Shown in pieces: positions 50,051-58,561 of a DNA stretch of 64,000 nucleotides (position 1 is the stretch's first letter; each line of letters opens with the position of its first letter). The DNA is from Pectobacterium carotovorum (GTDB lineage Bacteria > Pseudomonadota > Gammaproteobacteria > Enterobacterales > Enterobacteriaceae), in contig NZ_JAXAFK010000006.1 in the NCBI RefSeq assembly GCF_033898505.1, positions 124,001 through 188,000 on the forward strand, given 5' to 3'. The notes below the pieces were generated by a model that made no database searches, had not been told where the DNA came from, and worked only from the letters and a program-made list of their open reading frames with translations. The translations under genes and the position numbers were made by a program.

Positions 50051-50914
50051 TTACTCGATATTCTGAATCTGTTCCCGCATTTGCTCGATCAGTACTTTCA
50101 ATTCAATGGCTGAAGCGGTGACGTCGGCGTTGATGGATTTCGAGGCCAGCGTGTTCGATTCGCGGTTGAATTCCTGCATCATGAAGTCGAGGCGGCGGCC
50201 GACGGCTTCTTCTTTTTTCAGGATTTTGTAGGTTTCTTTGACGTGAGCGTCGAGGCGGTCGAGTTCTTCGGCGACGTCGACGCGCTGTGCCATCAGCACC
50301 AGTTCCTGTTCCAGACGGTTATTTTCCAGCTGTACCTGCGCATCTTCCAGCTTGCTTTGCAGGCGTTCGCGCTGCCAGAGCAGGATGTTCGGCATCTGGG
50401 CGCGGACTTTGACGACTTCGGCGCTGACGCCAGCCAGACGCTGTTCGATCAGCGCTTTCAGCGCGTTGCCTTCGCTTTCACGGGCGGCGATGAAGTCATC
50501 CAGCGCGCCTTCCAGTGCTTTCAGCAGTTCAGCGCTGATGGCGTCTAGATCCTGCTCTTCTGCCGACATTACGCCAGGCCAACGCAGAATATCAACCGGG
50601 TTGATTTCCCCTTCGTCGCTTTGCATTTTGACCCAGTTGGCGGCATTAACCAGCTGTTTCGCCAGCTTTTCGTTCAGGATCAGTGCACTTTGCGCACTCG
50701 GGTCGAGTTCAAAACGCAGGTTGCATTCGATTTTGCCACGGGTCAAACGAGCGCGGATGCGCTCACGGGCTACAGGTTCGAGGCTGCGGAATTGTTCCGG
50801 TAAACGAAGATAGGTTTCCAGATAGCGCTGGTTAACGGAACGCAGTTCCCAGGCTGCGCTTCCCCAGTTGCCCTTGATTTCTCGGCGGGCGTAAGCGGTC
50901 ATGCTGCGAATCAT
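50051..50914 (-). CDS. yicC: YicC-family endoribonuclease
   Basis: 287 residues, colinear with E. coli YicC: MIRSMTAYARREIKG at the start, SVNQRYLETY, NPVDILRWPGVM, VQLENNRLEQEL and GRRLDFMMQEFNRESNTLASKS at the end. YicC is an RNase reported to act on small RNAs. ATG 50914 is the E. coli-like start. Usually divergent from rph; here an 11-kb peptide-use cluster separates them. Confidence 0.92.
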   Translation of the reverse strand: MIRSMTAYARREIKGNWGSAAWELRSVNQRYLETYLRLPEQFRSLEPVARERIRARLTRGKIECNLRFELDPSAQSALILNEKLAKQLVNAANWVKMQSDEGEINPVDILRWPGVMSAEEQDLDAISAELLKALEGALDDFIAARESEGNALKALIEQRLAGVSAEVVKVRAQMPNILLWQRERLQSKLEDAQVQLENNRLEQELVLMAQRVDVAEELDRLDAHVKETYKILKKEEAVGRRLDFMMQEFNRESNTLASKSINADVTASAIELKVLIEQMREQIQNIE

Positions 50915-51011
50915 TGGTGCATACCTGTAAAGCAAATGATGAGAAGGATTATAGCGTTGAGCCCCCGCAGGGGATAGGAAAAACCGTCCGCTGCGTGCCG
51001 CCTATCGTGAA

Positions 51012-51920
51012 TCAGGCGGCGTTAAGCAAGGCCTCGTTCTGTCTGGCGATGTCGCGACAGCGGTTTTTCATCATCTGTTTCAGTTGTAGCGTCGCCTGTG
51101 ATTGCGGGTTATCACGGCGGCTGATCAGCGTGACTTCAAAAGGCAGCGGCTGGTCGATAGGGACGATTTTTAGCTGATCCGCATAGCGACAGGCGGTAAA
51201 GAGATCGACGATGCCTGCACCGCCGCCCGCCAGTACCATGTCGGCAATCACCGAGTAGGTTTTGATGTAGAGCGAAGCGGCTGGCTGTAGCGCCTTGTCG
51301 CGTAACGCACGGTGCAGTACCTGACCGAGCGGATCCTGATGCTGCATCATTAGCAGGTTGTTGTTGCACAGCCATTCCAGCGAGACCGGGCCGTTTATCG
51401 GGCTGTCTTTCGGCAGCAGGGCGACCATGGTTGACTGGAACAGCGGTTCTGCCAGCAGCTCGGACGGCACCTGCTGACCAAAGATCAGCGCGAAATCGAG
51501 CTGGTTTTGCAGGATGTTCTGGCACAGCGTGCTGAAGTGTTCAGTGACGAGTTCGACGTTAACCGAGGCGGCCTGCTTATGAAACTCCACCAGCGTCGGC
51601 GCGACAATCATCTGGCCGAATGCATGTGCCGCGCCCAGCCGTACGGAGTGTGCTTTGCTGGTTTTGATTTGTTCGGTGAGGGAACTGATGCTCTGCAAAT
51701 GGCTGAAAAGCTCCTGCACTTTCGGGATGAGGCGTAGTCCTTCTTCGGTGGCGACCATTCCCTGTGTGCGACGTTCAAACAGGGAAAAACCGAGCTGCTG
51801 CTCTGCGTGATTCAATACCCGGCTGACGTTCGGCTGCGACACGTTGAGCAAGCGGGCGGCGCCGCTGATGGTGCCTGCCTGAACAATGGCCTGGAAGATT
51901 TCAATATGGCGTAATCGCAT
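51012..51920 (-). CDS. LysR-family transcriptional regulator
   Basis: 302 residues: N-terminal winged HTH (MRLRHIEIFQAIVQAGTISGAARLLNVSQPNVSRVLNHAEQQLGFSLFERR) and a substrate-binding effector domain. ATG 51920 has GGAG about ten bases upstream. Last gene after the peptide operon on the same strand and probably its regulator. The inducer may be one of the imported peptides; this is inferred. Confidence 0.85.
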   Translation of the reverse strand: MRLRHIEIFQAIVQAGTISGAARLLNVSQPNVSRVLNHAEQQLGFSLFERRTQGMVATEEGLRLIPKVQELFSHLQSISSLTEQIKTSKAHSVRLGAAHAFGQMIVAPTLVEFHKQAASVNVELVTEHFSTLCQNILQNQLDFALIFGQQVPSELLAEPLFQSTMVALLPKDSPINGPVSLEWLCNNNLLMMQHQDPLGQVLHRALRDKALQPAASLYIKTYSVIADMVLAGGGAGIVDLFTACRYADQLKIVPIDQPLPFEVTLISRRDNPQSQATLQLKQMMKNRCRDIARQNEALLNAA

Positions 51921-51986
51921 GAGAGCAGGCTCCGGCTGACGCTTTCTGATGAGCATCGTATGAGTAATGACCAGAATGCCTGCAAT

Positions 51987-52016
51987 TATTACGCCAGGTT
52001 ATAAGCACCTGGTAAT
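51987..52016. promoter_or_regulatory. Dyad upstream of the LysR gene
   Basis: CCAGGT (51994-51999) and ACCTGG (52007-52012) with outer TATTAC/TAATA extending the symmetry. Could be the LysR binding site. Confidence 0.4.
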
Positions 52017-52126
52017 AGTGCATAAGCTGCCAATGAGAACAATTCACGCACTACCGTGATGCGCTAAAATGGTGCTAACGCACTTATTTTGTGCATTTAT
52101 CGTTTATACCACTCGCCATTGCTAAC

Positions 52127-53074
52127 TTAGCGATAGATATCGGCGACGGGCTCTTCGCCCACGTAGCCATAGCCGCGGTACATGCCTTCGCTGTTGAACG
52201 GCAGGGCGATGTTGCCGGCTTTGTCCACGGCAATCAGTCCGCCGCTGCCGTCCATCTGCACCAGTTTCTCCATCACCACGCGATCGCTGGCCTGCTGTAG
52301 CGTGAATCCGGCGTATTCCATCAGCGCCGAGACATCATAGGCGGCGACGGCACGCATAAAGACTTCGCCCGTGCCGGTGCAGGAAACGGCTACCGTCTGG
52401 TTATTGGCGTAGCAGCCTGCGCCGATAATCGGGCTGTCGCCCACGCGTCCGGCCTGCTTGTTGGTCATGCCGCCCGTTGAGGTGGCTGCCGCAAGATTTC
52501 CAGCGCTGTCGAGCGCGACCGCGCCGACGGTGCCGAATTTACGGTCGGGATCGATAGGGTCATTCTGGCCGTCATGGTCGAGGATGACGCGGCCTGATCC
52601 TGCCTGCGCGTTATGCAACTGCTGGCGGCGTTCGTCGGTGGAGAAAAACGCCGGGTCAACCATCTCCAGGCCGTGCAGTTGTGCAAAGGCTTCTGCGCCG
52701 TCGGCGGTAAACATCACATGCGGGCTGGCTTCGAGTACGGTACGCGCGGCCAGAATCGGGTTACGGATATGGCTAACACAGCTCACCGCACCGGCATCCA
52801 GCGAACGTCCGTCCATGATGCTGGCGTCCAGTTCGTGGGTCTCCGCGTGGGTGAAGACCGAGCCGTGTCCGGCGTTGAACAAGGGGCACTCTTCCAACAG
52901 GCGGACGGCTTCTGTCACGGCATCCAGCGCGCTGCCGTTTTCGGCCAGAATGCGTTGTCCACTGGCGACAATCTCGGACAATGCGGCCAGGTAGCGTTGC
53001 TCTTTTTCAGCGCTCATAGCCGAGCGGGTCAGCGCACCTGCGCCACCGTGGATCACAATCACGGGTTTCGTCAT
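52127..53074 (-). CDS. iaaA: Isoaspartyl peptidase / L-asparaginase
   Basis: 315 residues, Ntn-hydrolase of the plant-type asparaginase family: VIVIHGGAGAL start, FNAGHGSV, and the autoprocessing site ahead of Thr in KFGTVGAVALDSAGNLAAATSTGG, whose Thr becomes the N-terminal nucleophile of the small subunit. It splits isoaspartyl dipeptides. In E. coli iaaA heads the gsiABCD operon; here it is at the distal end of the equivalent cluster. Confidence 0.9.
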   Translation of the reverse strand: MTKPVIVIHGGAGALTRSAMSAEKEQRYLAALSEIVASGQRILAENGSALDAVTEAVRLLEECPLFNAGHGSVFTHAETHELDASIMDGRSLDAGAVSCVSHIRNPILAARTVLEASPHVMFTADGAEAFAQLHGLEMVDPAFFSTDERRQQLHNAQAGSGRVILDHDGQNDPIDPDRKFGTVGAVALDSAGNLAAATSTGGMTNKQAGRVGDSPIIGAGCYANNQTVAVSCTGTGEVFMRAVAAYDVSALMEYAGFTLQQASDRVVMEKLVQMDGSGGLIAVDKAGNIALPFNSEGMYRGYGYVGEEPVADIYR

Positions 53075-53132
53075 GCGATAAATTCTCTTTTCAATCGGTT
53101 TACGCCCCAGAACAGGGGCGGATAAACCGGAA

Positions 53133-53954
53133 TCAGTTTTGCGTTGTCGCCAGATAGGAAAAGGCGCCCAGCAGGCTGGTGATTTCCCGCATGCTCTGCG
53201 CCGTATAACCTACGGTTATGGCATCCAAACGTTCAACGTTCGGCAGCAGACAGAATAGATCGGCCAGTACCGGTTTTGCCACCATCAGTTCGAGGCGGTA
53301 GGGGGCCTGAATCCGCGAGTTCAGCGTCCGGTGTGCTTTTTCCACCGCCGCTTTTGCCGCGTTACGAATCACCTGACGCGCCTGTTCGGTGCTGAGGGAT
53401 TCCGCTGCGTGCTGCGAGATAGCGCGTTTGACGCAGGCGTAGTCGGTGGCGGGGTAGTAGCGGGCGATCCAGCTCTGGAGCGTGTCGTCGCCGCTGACCA
53501 GCCAGAGTGGCGTTTTTTGTTCCACGCCTGCGGCGGCGTAGATGTCGCTCTCGCCCATGATCTCACCGTTGATGCGCACGCGGTAGAAAGCACGACCGTT
53601 GATGGTATGCGACAGCACGCCAAACTCACCCGCCGCGCTGTGATAGCCGATGAACATCAGGCCATCAAACTGCTGCTGCTCTAACCCTTCAACCATCGAA
53701 TAGCCGCGCGGTTTGCCCTGTACCAGCCGGGCACGGGCGTCGATATTCTCAGCACGTAGGTTGACCATGGCCGCATGGCTGTCGGCGACCACCACCTCGG
53801 TTGCGCCACCCGCGAACGCACCGTCAATCGCGGCGTTCACTTCCTGTTCCATCAGACCGCGTGCAAGTTGATATTCCGCAGTGCCGGGGCTGCACTGTTC
53901 CGGGCGCATCACGCCGGCGATCCCTTCGATATCAGCAGAGATAAACACTTTCAT
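53133..53954 (-). CDS. M55-family D-aminopeptidase (DppA-like)
   Basis: 273 residues: FISADIEGIAGV (Asp/Glu metal ligands), EQEVNAAIDGAFAGGATEVVVADSHAAM and FIGYHSAAGEFGVLSHT are M55 (DppA) motifs binding two zinc ions. The family removes N-terminal D-amino acids from short peptides. AGGAAA precedes the ATG. Fits uptake of cell-wall-like or racemised peptides by the adjacent importer. Confidence 0.88.
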   Translation of the reverse strand: MKVFISADIEGIAGVMRPEQCSPGTAEYQLARGLMEQEVNAAIDGAFAGGATEVVVADSHAAMVNLRAENIDARARLVQGKPRGYSMVEGLEQQQFDGLMFIGYHSAAGEFGVLSHTINGRAFYRVRINGEIMGESDIYAAAGVEQKTPLWLVSGDDTLQSWIARYYPATDYACVKRAISQHAAESLSTEQARQVIRNAAKAAVEKAHRTLNSRIQAPYRLELMVAKPVLADLFCLLPNVERLDAITVGYTAQSMREITSLLGAFSYLATTQN

Positions 53955-53980
53955 AATCAGTTTCCTACGGAAGAATTTGC

Positions 53981-55057
53981 TTATGGATAAAGAGCTGCGG
54001 CCAGTCGATCCAACGCCTGTGGCAGTGTCGGGCGGTGATGGCCGCGAAAACCGGTCACGGCGTCTGCCTGAAGCATGGCGTCGAGCACCGCGTGTTCAGT
54101 CGCGTCGGCGGCGGCGTTTAACAACGGTTCAAGCTGCGCATCCTCCGGCGGCTGCGGCTGCGGGCAGGTGGAGAACGCGACGGCGATATCACCGGAGCCG
54201 TGTCCCCAGTAGCTGCCGAGCCGACCTAATCCCGCACCGGCGCGCTTGGCGATGCGCTTGAGCTGGCGCGCATCGAGCGGGGCATCCGTCGCCATGATAA
54301 TGATGATCGATCCGGCGTCCTGCTGCGGTGCAAGCTCCGGCAGGATGGGCGCGAGGGCGTTCCCCATCTGTACGCCGTCCAGCGTGAGCGCGGAAAGCGT
54401 GCCGAAGTTTGCCAGCACCAACACGCCAAGCGTGGCGTTCAATTCAGGAATCAGGCGTGATGCGGTGCCGATGCCGCCTTTCAGGCTAAAGCAGCTCATG
54501 CCACGTCCGGCACCGACGCTACCGCGTGTGAAACTCTCAGCCGCACTGTCCAACGCTTGTCGTGCCATGTGTTCTGTTACTGCCAGCGCCTGAATATCGT
54601 TTAGCCAGCCGTCGTTGCACTCCAGCGCCAGCGGGTTCACCGTCGGCAGTGTGCGACCTAGTTCAGGGTTGCGGGCAATGGCATCGCGCACCAGCGTGGT
54701 AAACAGCGTGCCGGTCGCCAGCGTGTTACTGAGCAGGATGGGCGTTTGCAACTGTCCCAGCTCCTCAATCTGTACCAGTCCGACGGGCTTGGCGAAGCCG
54801 TTCAGTACCGCCGCGCCGCAGGGCAGAGGACGGGTGAACAGGTTCTCGCCGGGCGGCACAATCGCCGTGACGCCAGTTTGCACTTCGCCTGCCGCCAGCG
54901 TGCAGTGGCCGACGCGCACGCCTGCCACATCACTGATACTGTTATGCGGTCCGCTAGCCGAGCGCGGCGTACCCAACTGCCGCGTCGTTTTCCAGCGTTG
55001 TAGCAACAGCGCCTGCTGCTGTTGCTGATAGTCGTTCATCTGGAGATCGCCGTGCAT
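53981..55057 (-). CDS. P1-family (DmpA-like) aminopeptidase
   Basis: 358 residues. NSISDVAGVRVGHCTL start, NPLALECNDGWLND and GSVGAGRGMSCFSLKGGIGTASR, with the autocleavage/nucleophile Ser in the last segment, are P1/DmpA hallmarks. The enzyme is an Ntn-like self-processing aminopeptidase acting on L- or D-amino-terminal or beta-peptides. ATG 55057 has AGGAAGG upstream. Starts 9 bp after gsiD ends. Confidence 0.88.
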   Translation of the reverse strand: MHGDLQMNDYQQQQQALLLQRWKTTRQLGTPRSASGPHNSISDVAGVRVGHCTLAAGEVQTGVTAIVPPGENLFTRPLPCGAAVLNGFAKPVGLVQIEELGQLQTPILLSNTLATGTLFTTLVRDAIARNPELGRTLPTVNPLALECNDGWLNDIQALAVTEHMARQALDSAAESFTRGSVGAGRGMSCFSLKGGIGTASRLIPELNATLGVLVLANFGTLSALTLDGVQMGNALAPILPELAPQQDAGSIIIIMATDAPLDARQLKRIAKRAGAGLGRLGSYWGHGSGDIAVAFSTCPQPQPPEDAQLEPLLNAAADATEHAVLDAMLQADAVTGFRGHHRPTLPQALDRLAAALYP

Positions 55058-55065
55058 CGCCTTCC

Positions 55066-55965
55066 TCAGCTTTTCAGTTTGGGATCGAGCGTATCACGCA
55101 GCGCATCCCCAAGCAGGTTAAACGCCAGCACGGTGAAGAAAATCGCCAGACCTGGGAACACGCTGACATGCCAGGCACCCGCCATCATCAGGCTGCGGCT
55201 CATCGCCAGAATATTGCCCCATTCCGGTACGTCCGGCTCTGGGCCAAGGCCGATGAAGCTCAGACCTGCTGCGGTCAGGATGCTGGTGCCGATACGCATG
55301 GTGAAATAGACGATCACGTTAGGCAGCGTGCCGGGCAGGATGTGGCGCATCAGCACGATGCGATCCGGTGCGCCGGCGCAGCGTACCGCTTCCACATAAG
55401 CCGCCTGTTTCAGCGACAGCGTAGAAGCACGCACGATGCGGGCGAAGACCGGTACGCTGAAGACCGCGACAGCGATAATCACGTTGTTCAGGCCGGGGCC
55501 GAGGATCGCGACGACCGCAATGGCCAGCAGCATGCCGGGGAAGGCGAACAGCACGTCGGAACCGCGCATGATCAGCGTATCCACCCAGCGGCCATAGTAG
55601 CCTGCTAGCAGACCGAGCACGATGCCGACCAGCATGCCCAGCGTGACGGAAAAGATACCGATGTATAACGAGATGCGTGCGCCGTAGATGATACGGCTCA
55701 TCACATCGCGCCCCAGATCGTCGGTGCCCATCCAGTGCGCCGCTGAAGGCGGTGAAGCCAGCGATACCCAATCTGGCTCCATCGGGTTCCACGGTGCCAG
55801 CCAGGGGGCGAAAATCGCGACTAGTACCAGCAGCAGAACGAAGCCGCTGGACACCAGCGCCATCGGGTTACGGATAAAGACCTGAACGAAATCGCGCCAC
55901 GGCGAACGTATCGTCTCTTCATCAAGCGTGGCTGCGGCCACGACGGGTTCGGAAGGAAGGTTCAT
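55066..55965 (-). CDS. gsiD: Peptide ABC transporter permease (GsiD-like)
   Basis: 299 residues with six membrane helices. The N-terminal OppC-type extension (WRDFVQVFIRNPMALVSSGF) is followed by MGTDDLGRDVMSRIIYGARISL and the EAA loop YVEAVRCAGAPDRIVLMRHILPG. Second permease of the importer. AGGAGAC precedes the ATG. Confidence 0.88.
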   Translation of the reverse strand: MNLPSEPVVAAATLDEETIRSPWRDFVQVFIRNPMALVSSGFVLLLVLVAIFAPWLAPWNPMEPDWVSLASPPSAAHWMGTDDLGRDVMSRIIYGARISLYIGIFSVTLGMLVGIVLGLLAGYYGRWVDTLIMRGSDVLFAFPGMLLAIAVVAILGPGLNNVIIAVAVFSVPVFARIVRASTLSLKQAAYVEAVRCAGAPDRIVLMRHILPGTLPNVIVYFTMRIGTSILTAAGLSFIGLGPEPDVPEWGNILAMSRSLMMAGAWHVSVFPGLAIFFTVLAFNLLGDALRDTLDPKLKS

Positions 55966-55973
55966 CGTGTCTC

Positions 55974-56894
55974 CTAACGTAGGCGAATCGCCGGATTGAC
56001 CACCGCGTACAGCAGGTCCACCAACAGGTTAATGACAATAAATTCAAACACGAACAGCATCACCAGCGCCTGAATAACTGGCTGATCCTGCGTCTTGATG
56101 GATTCAATTAACAGCCAGCCCAGACCCGGCCAGCTAAACACGCTTTCAACCACGATGGATCCACCGAGCAGGAAGCCGAATTGCAGCCCCAGCATGGTGA
56201 TGACCGGAATTAGCGCGTTACGCATCACGTGCTTCCAGGTGACCAGCCGATTGCGCAGCCCCTTGGAGCGAGCGGTGCGCACGTAGTCTTCCTGTGCGAC
56301 TTCCAGAAACGCGGAGCGGGTAAAGCGCGCCATAACGGCAGCCACCGATGCCCCGAGCGTCAGGGCGGGCAGAATGATGTCGCTGGGCTGATTAAAGCCG
56401 CTGACGGAAAAGACGCCGAACGGCATGGCCACAAACTGAATCAGCAACAGGCCGAGCCAGAACGGTGGCATGGAAATCCCACCGACGGCGAAGCTCATCA
56501 GCGTCCAGTCCTGCCATTTGCCCCGCTTGAGCGCGGAAACCACGCCGATCAGCAGGCCGAGCAGCACCGACCAGACGAAGCCCGCCAGCGCCAGCCACAT
56601 GGTGGGCATAAAGCTCTTGCTGATAACGTCGATGACCGGTTGCTGGGTGCGGTACGTCACACCCAGATCGCCGCTGAACAGGCCGCCGAGCCAGTGGACA
56701 TACTGCTGCGGCAGCGGGTCATTTAACCCTAACTGCTGACGGGCGGCTTCCACCGCCTCAATCGTCGCATCAGCACCAGCGTAAATACGTGCCGGGTCAC
56801 CCGGCAACAGCTTGATAAAACCGAACACTAACAGGGAGACCACCAGTAGAACCGGGATCATTTCCAGCAAACGTCGGACGATATAAGCAAACAT
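55974..56894 (-). CDS. gsiC: Peptide ABC transporter permease (GsiC-like)
   Basis: 306 residues with six membrane helices; MFAYIVRRLLEMIPVLLVVSLLVF start and EDYVRTARSKGLRNRLVTWKHVMRNALIPVI as the EAA loop typical of DppB/GsiC permeases. Pairs with GsiD in the inner membrane. GGGAGA precedes the ATG; 18 bp after gsiB. Confidence 0.9.
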   Translation of the reverse strand: MFAYIVRRLLEMIPVLLVVSLLVFGFIKLLPGDPARIYAGADATIEAVEAARQQLGLNDPLPQQYVHWLGGLFSGDLGVTYRTQQPVIDVISKSFMPTMWLALAGFVWSVLLGLLIGVVSALKRGKWQDWTLMSFAVGGISMPPFWLGLLLIQFVAMPFGVFSVSGFNQPSDIILPALTLGASVAAVMARFTRSAFLEVAQEDYVRTARSKGLRNRLVTWKHVMRNALIPVITMLGLQFGFLLGGSIVVESVFSWPGLGWLLIESIKTQDQPVIQALVMLFVFEFIVINLLVDLLYAVVNPAIRLR

Positions 56895-56912
56895 GGCGTT
56901 CTCCCTGACCGA

Positions 56913-58454
56913 TTACTTAAATTCAGCCTGATCGAAGATCAGTGAGCCGTCTGCCAGCATGTACACGCCATCGAGGTTCTTGGTTTTACCGACAATGTTG
57001 TCCGGCGAGCCCAGGAAGACCACAGGCGCATCCTGCCAAATCTGACGCTGTGCATCAGCGTAAGCCGCGGCACGTTTGTCGGCATCGGCCGTCGCCAACC
57101 CAGCGGTAATCGCTTTATCCGTTACCGGATTGCTGTAGTAGGAGACGTTATAGGCAACCGGCACCCAGGATTCGGTAGCGAACAGCGGACGCAGTGCCCA
57201 GTCAGCATCACCGGTAGACGGAGACCAGCCGTTGTAGAACAGGTCAAATTCGGCGTCTTTCGGATCTTTCACACCAAACAGTTTGGCGTTACGCATCCCG
57301 GAATCCATCGGCGTGACGGTGACTTTGACGCCGACCTGCTCTAGCTGCTGTTTGAAGAACTGCGCGCTACGGATGTAGTCGGTGCGGTTCGTCGTCCACA
57401 GTTTCAGGCTCAGGCCGTTGGCGTAGCCTGCTTCTTTCAGCAGCGCCTTGGCTTTCTCTGGGTTATAGGTGTAGTTCGGCGAGGTTTGGCGTGCGAAGAA
57501 CTGCACGTCCGGTGCCATCGCAGAGGAAGCAGGAACGCCCATGCCGGCAAAGCCGACCTTCAGCCAGATATCGCGGTTGATGGCGTAGTTAAGCGCCTGA
57601 CGCACGCGGATATCGTTCAGCGGCGGACGCAGGTTGTTCATCGCCAGCCAGAATTGATAAATACTTGGGTCGCGCTGAATCGCCAGCTTGCTGTCGCTTT
57701 GTACGGTGGCGATCAGATCGGAAGGCAGCGGATACACGGCATCGACCTGGCCGGATTTCAGTGACGCCACGCGGGTGGAATCTTCCGGCGTCGGGTAGAA
57801 GGTCACGCTGTCGACTTTCGGCCAGCCTTTCTGCCAGTAGTTGTCGAATTTTACCAGCTTCACGTCTTTACCCTGCTGCCATTCGGTGAACTTGAACGGA
57901 CCCGTTCCGACCGGGTGTACGCGCAGCTGTGCTTCATCCGGGTATTTCTTCAGTGCTTCCGGGCTGTGCATGACGGCAGACGGGTGCGCCAGCGTGTTCA
58001 CAAAGGCACCGAAGGATTTGTTCAGCTCGATTTTGACCTGCGTCGGCGACAGCACGGTGACGCTTTGCACCATGTTAAACAGGCTGTTGCGCTTCAGGCC
58101 CTTGCTCTGATCGGCCAGACGGTCGAGGTTGGCTTTAACGGCGTCGGCGTTGAATGGTGCGCCGTCCTGGAAGGTGATGCCTTCACGCAGCGTCACGACG
58201 AATTCGGTAGCGGTGTCGTTACTGGTGTAGCCCGTCGCCAGACGCGGTACCAGCTTCATTTTATTATCGAACTGGAACAGGCGCTCGAAGATGCCGCTCT
58301 GAATGGAGTAGCTCAGCGTGTCCGAGGTATCGTGCGGGTCGAGCCCGGTGATATCGGCATAGATGGAAATGCGAAGGTCTTGCGCCTGGGCAACAGCCGC
58401 CAGACACAGTGAGAGCCCGAGGGCAACGGCAGAGCGGCGAACAAATGGCTTCAT
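56913..58454 (-). CDS. gsiB: Peptide ABC transporter periplasmic binding protein (GsiB-like)
   Basis: 513 residues with a Sec signal peptide (AAVAQA-QD). Solute-binding family 5 throughout: LDPHDTSDTLSYSIQSGIFERLFQ, VTLREGITFQDGAPFNADAVKANLDRL, HPVGTGPFKFTEWQQG and IRQALNYAINRD-type segments. Close to E. coli GsiB (glutathione binding), though the peptidase neighbours leave open other short peptides. GGAGAGATAACC precedes the ATG. Confidence 0.9.
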   Translation of the reverse strand: MKPFVRRSAVALGLSLCLAAVAQAQDLRISIYADITGLDPHDTSDTLSYSIQSGIFERLFQFDNKMKLVPRLATGYTSNDTATEFVVTLREGITFQDGAPFNADAVKANLDRLADQSKGLKRNSLFNMVQSVTVLSPTQVKIELNKSFGAFVNTLAHPSAVMHSPEALKKYPDEAQLRVHPVGTGPFKFTEWQQGKDVKLVKFDNYWQKGWPKVDSVTFYPTPEDSTRVASLKSGQVDAVYPLPSDLIATVQSDSKLAIQRDPSIYQFWLAMNNLRPPLNDIRVRQALNYAINRDIWLKVGFAGMGVPASSAMAPDVQFFARQTSPNYTYNPEKAKALLKEAGYANGLSLKLWTTNRTDYIRSAQFFKQQLEQVGVKVTVTPMDSGMRNAKLFGVKDPKDAEFDLFYNGWSPSTGDADWALRPLFATESWVPVAYNVSYYSNPVTDKAITAGLATADADKRAAAYADAQRQIWQDAPVVFLGSPDNIVGKTKNLDGVYMLADGSLIFDQAEFK

Positions 58455-58561
58455 GGTTATCTCTCCTGGTCAGCATTGAACGTGTGTTGTGTTTTATAAA
58501 TACGTTGTTTTTTATAAATAAATTGTGTTTTATGGCTATTTTCTTGTCATGACGTCGTGTT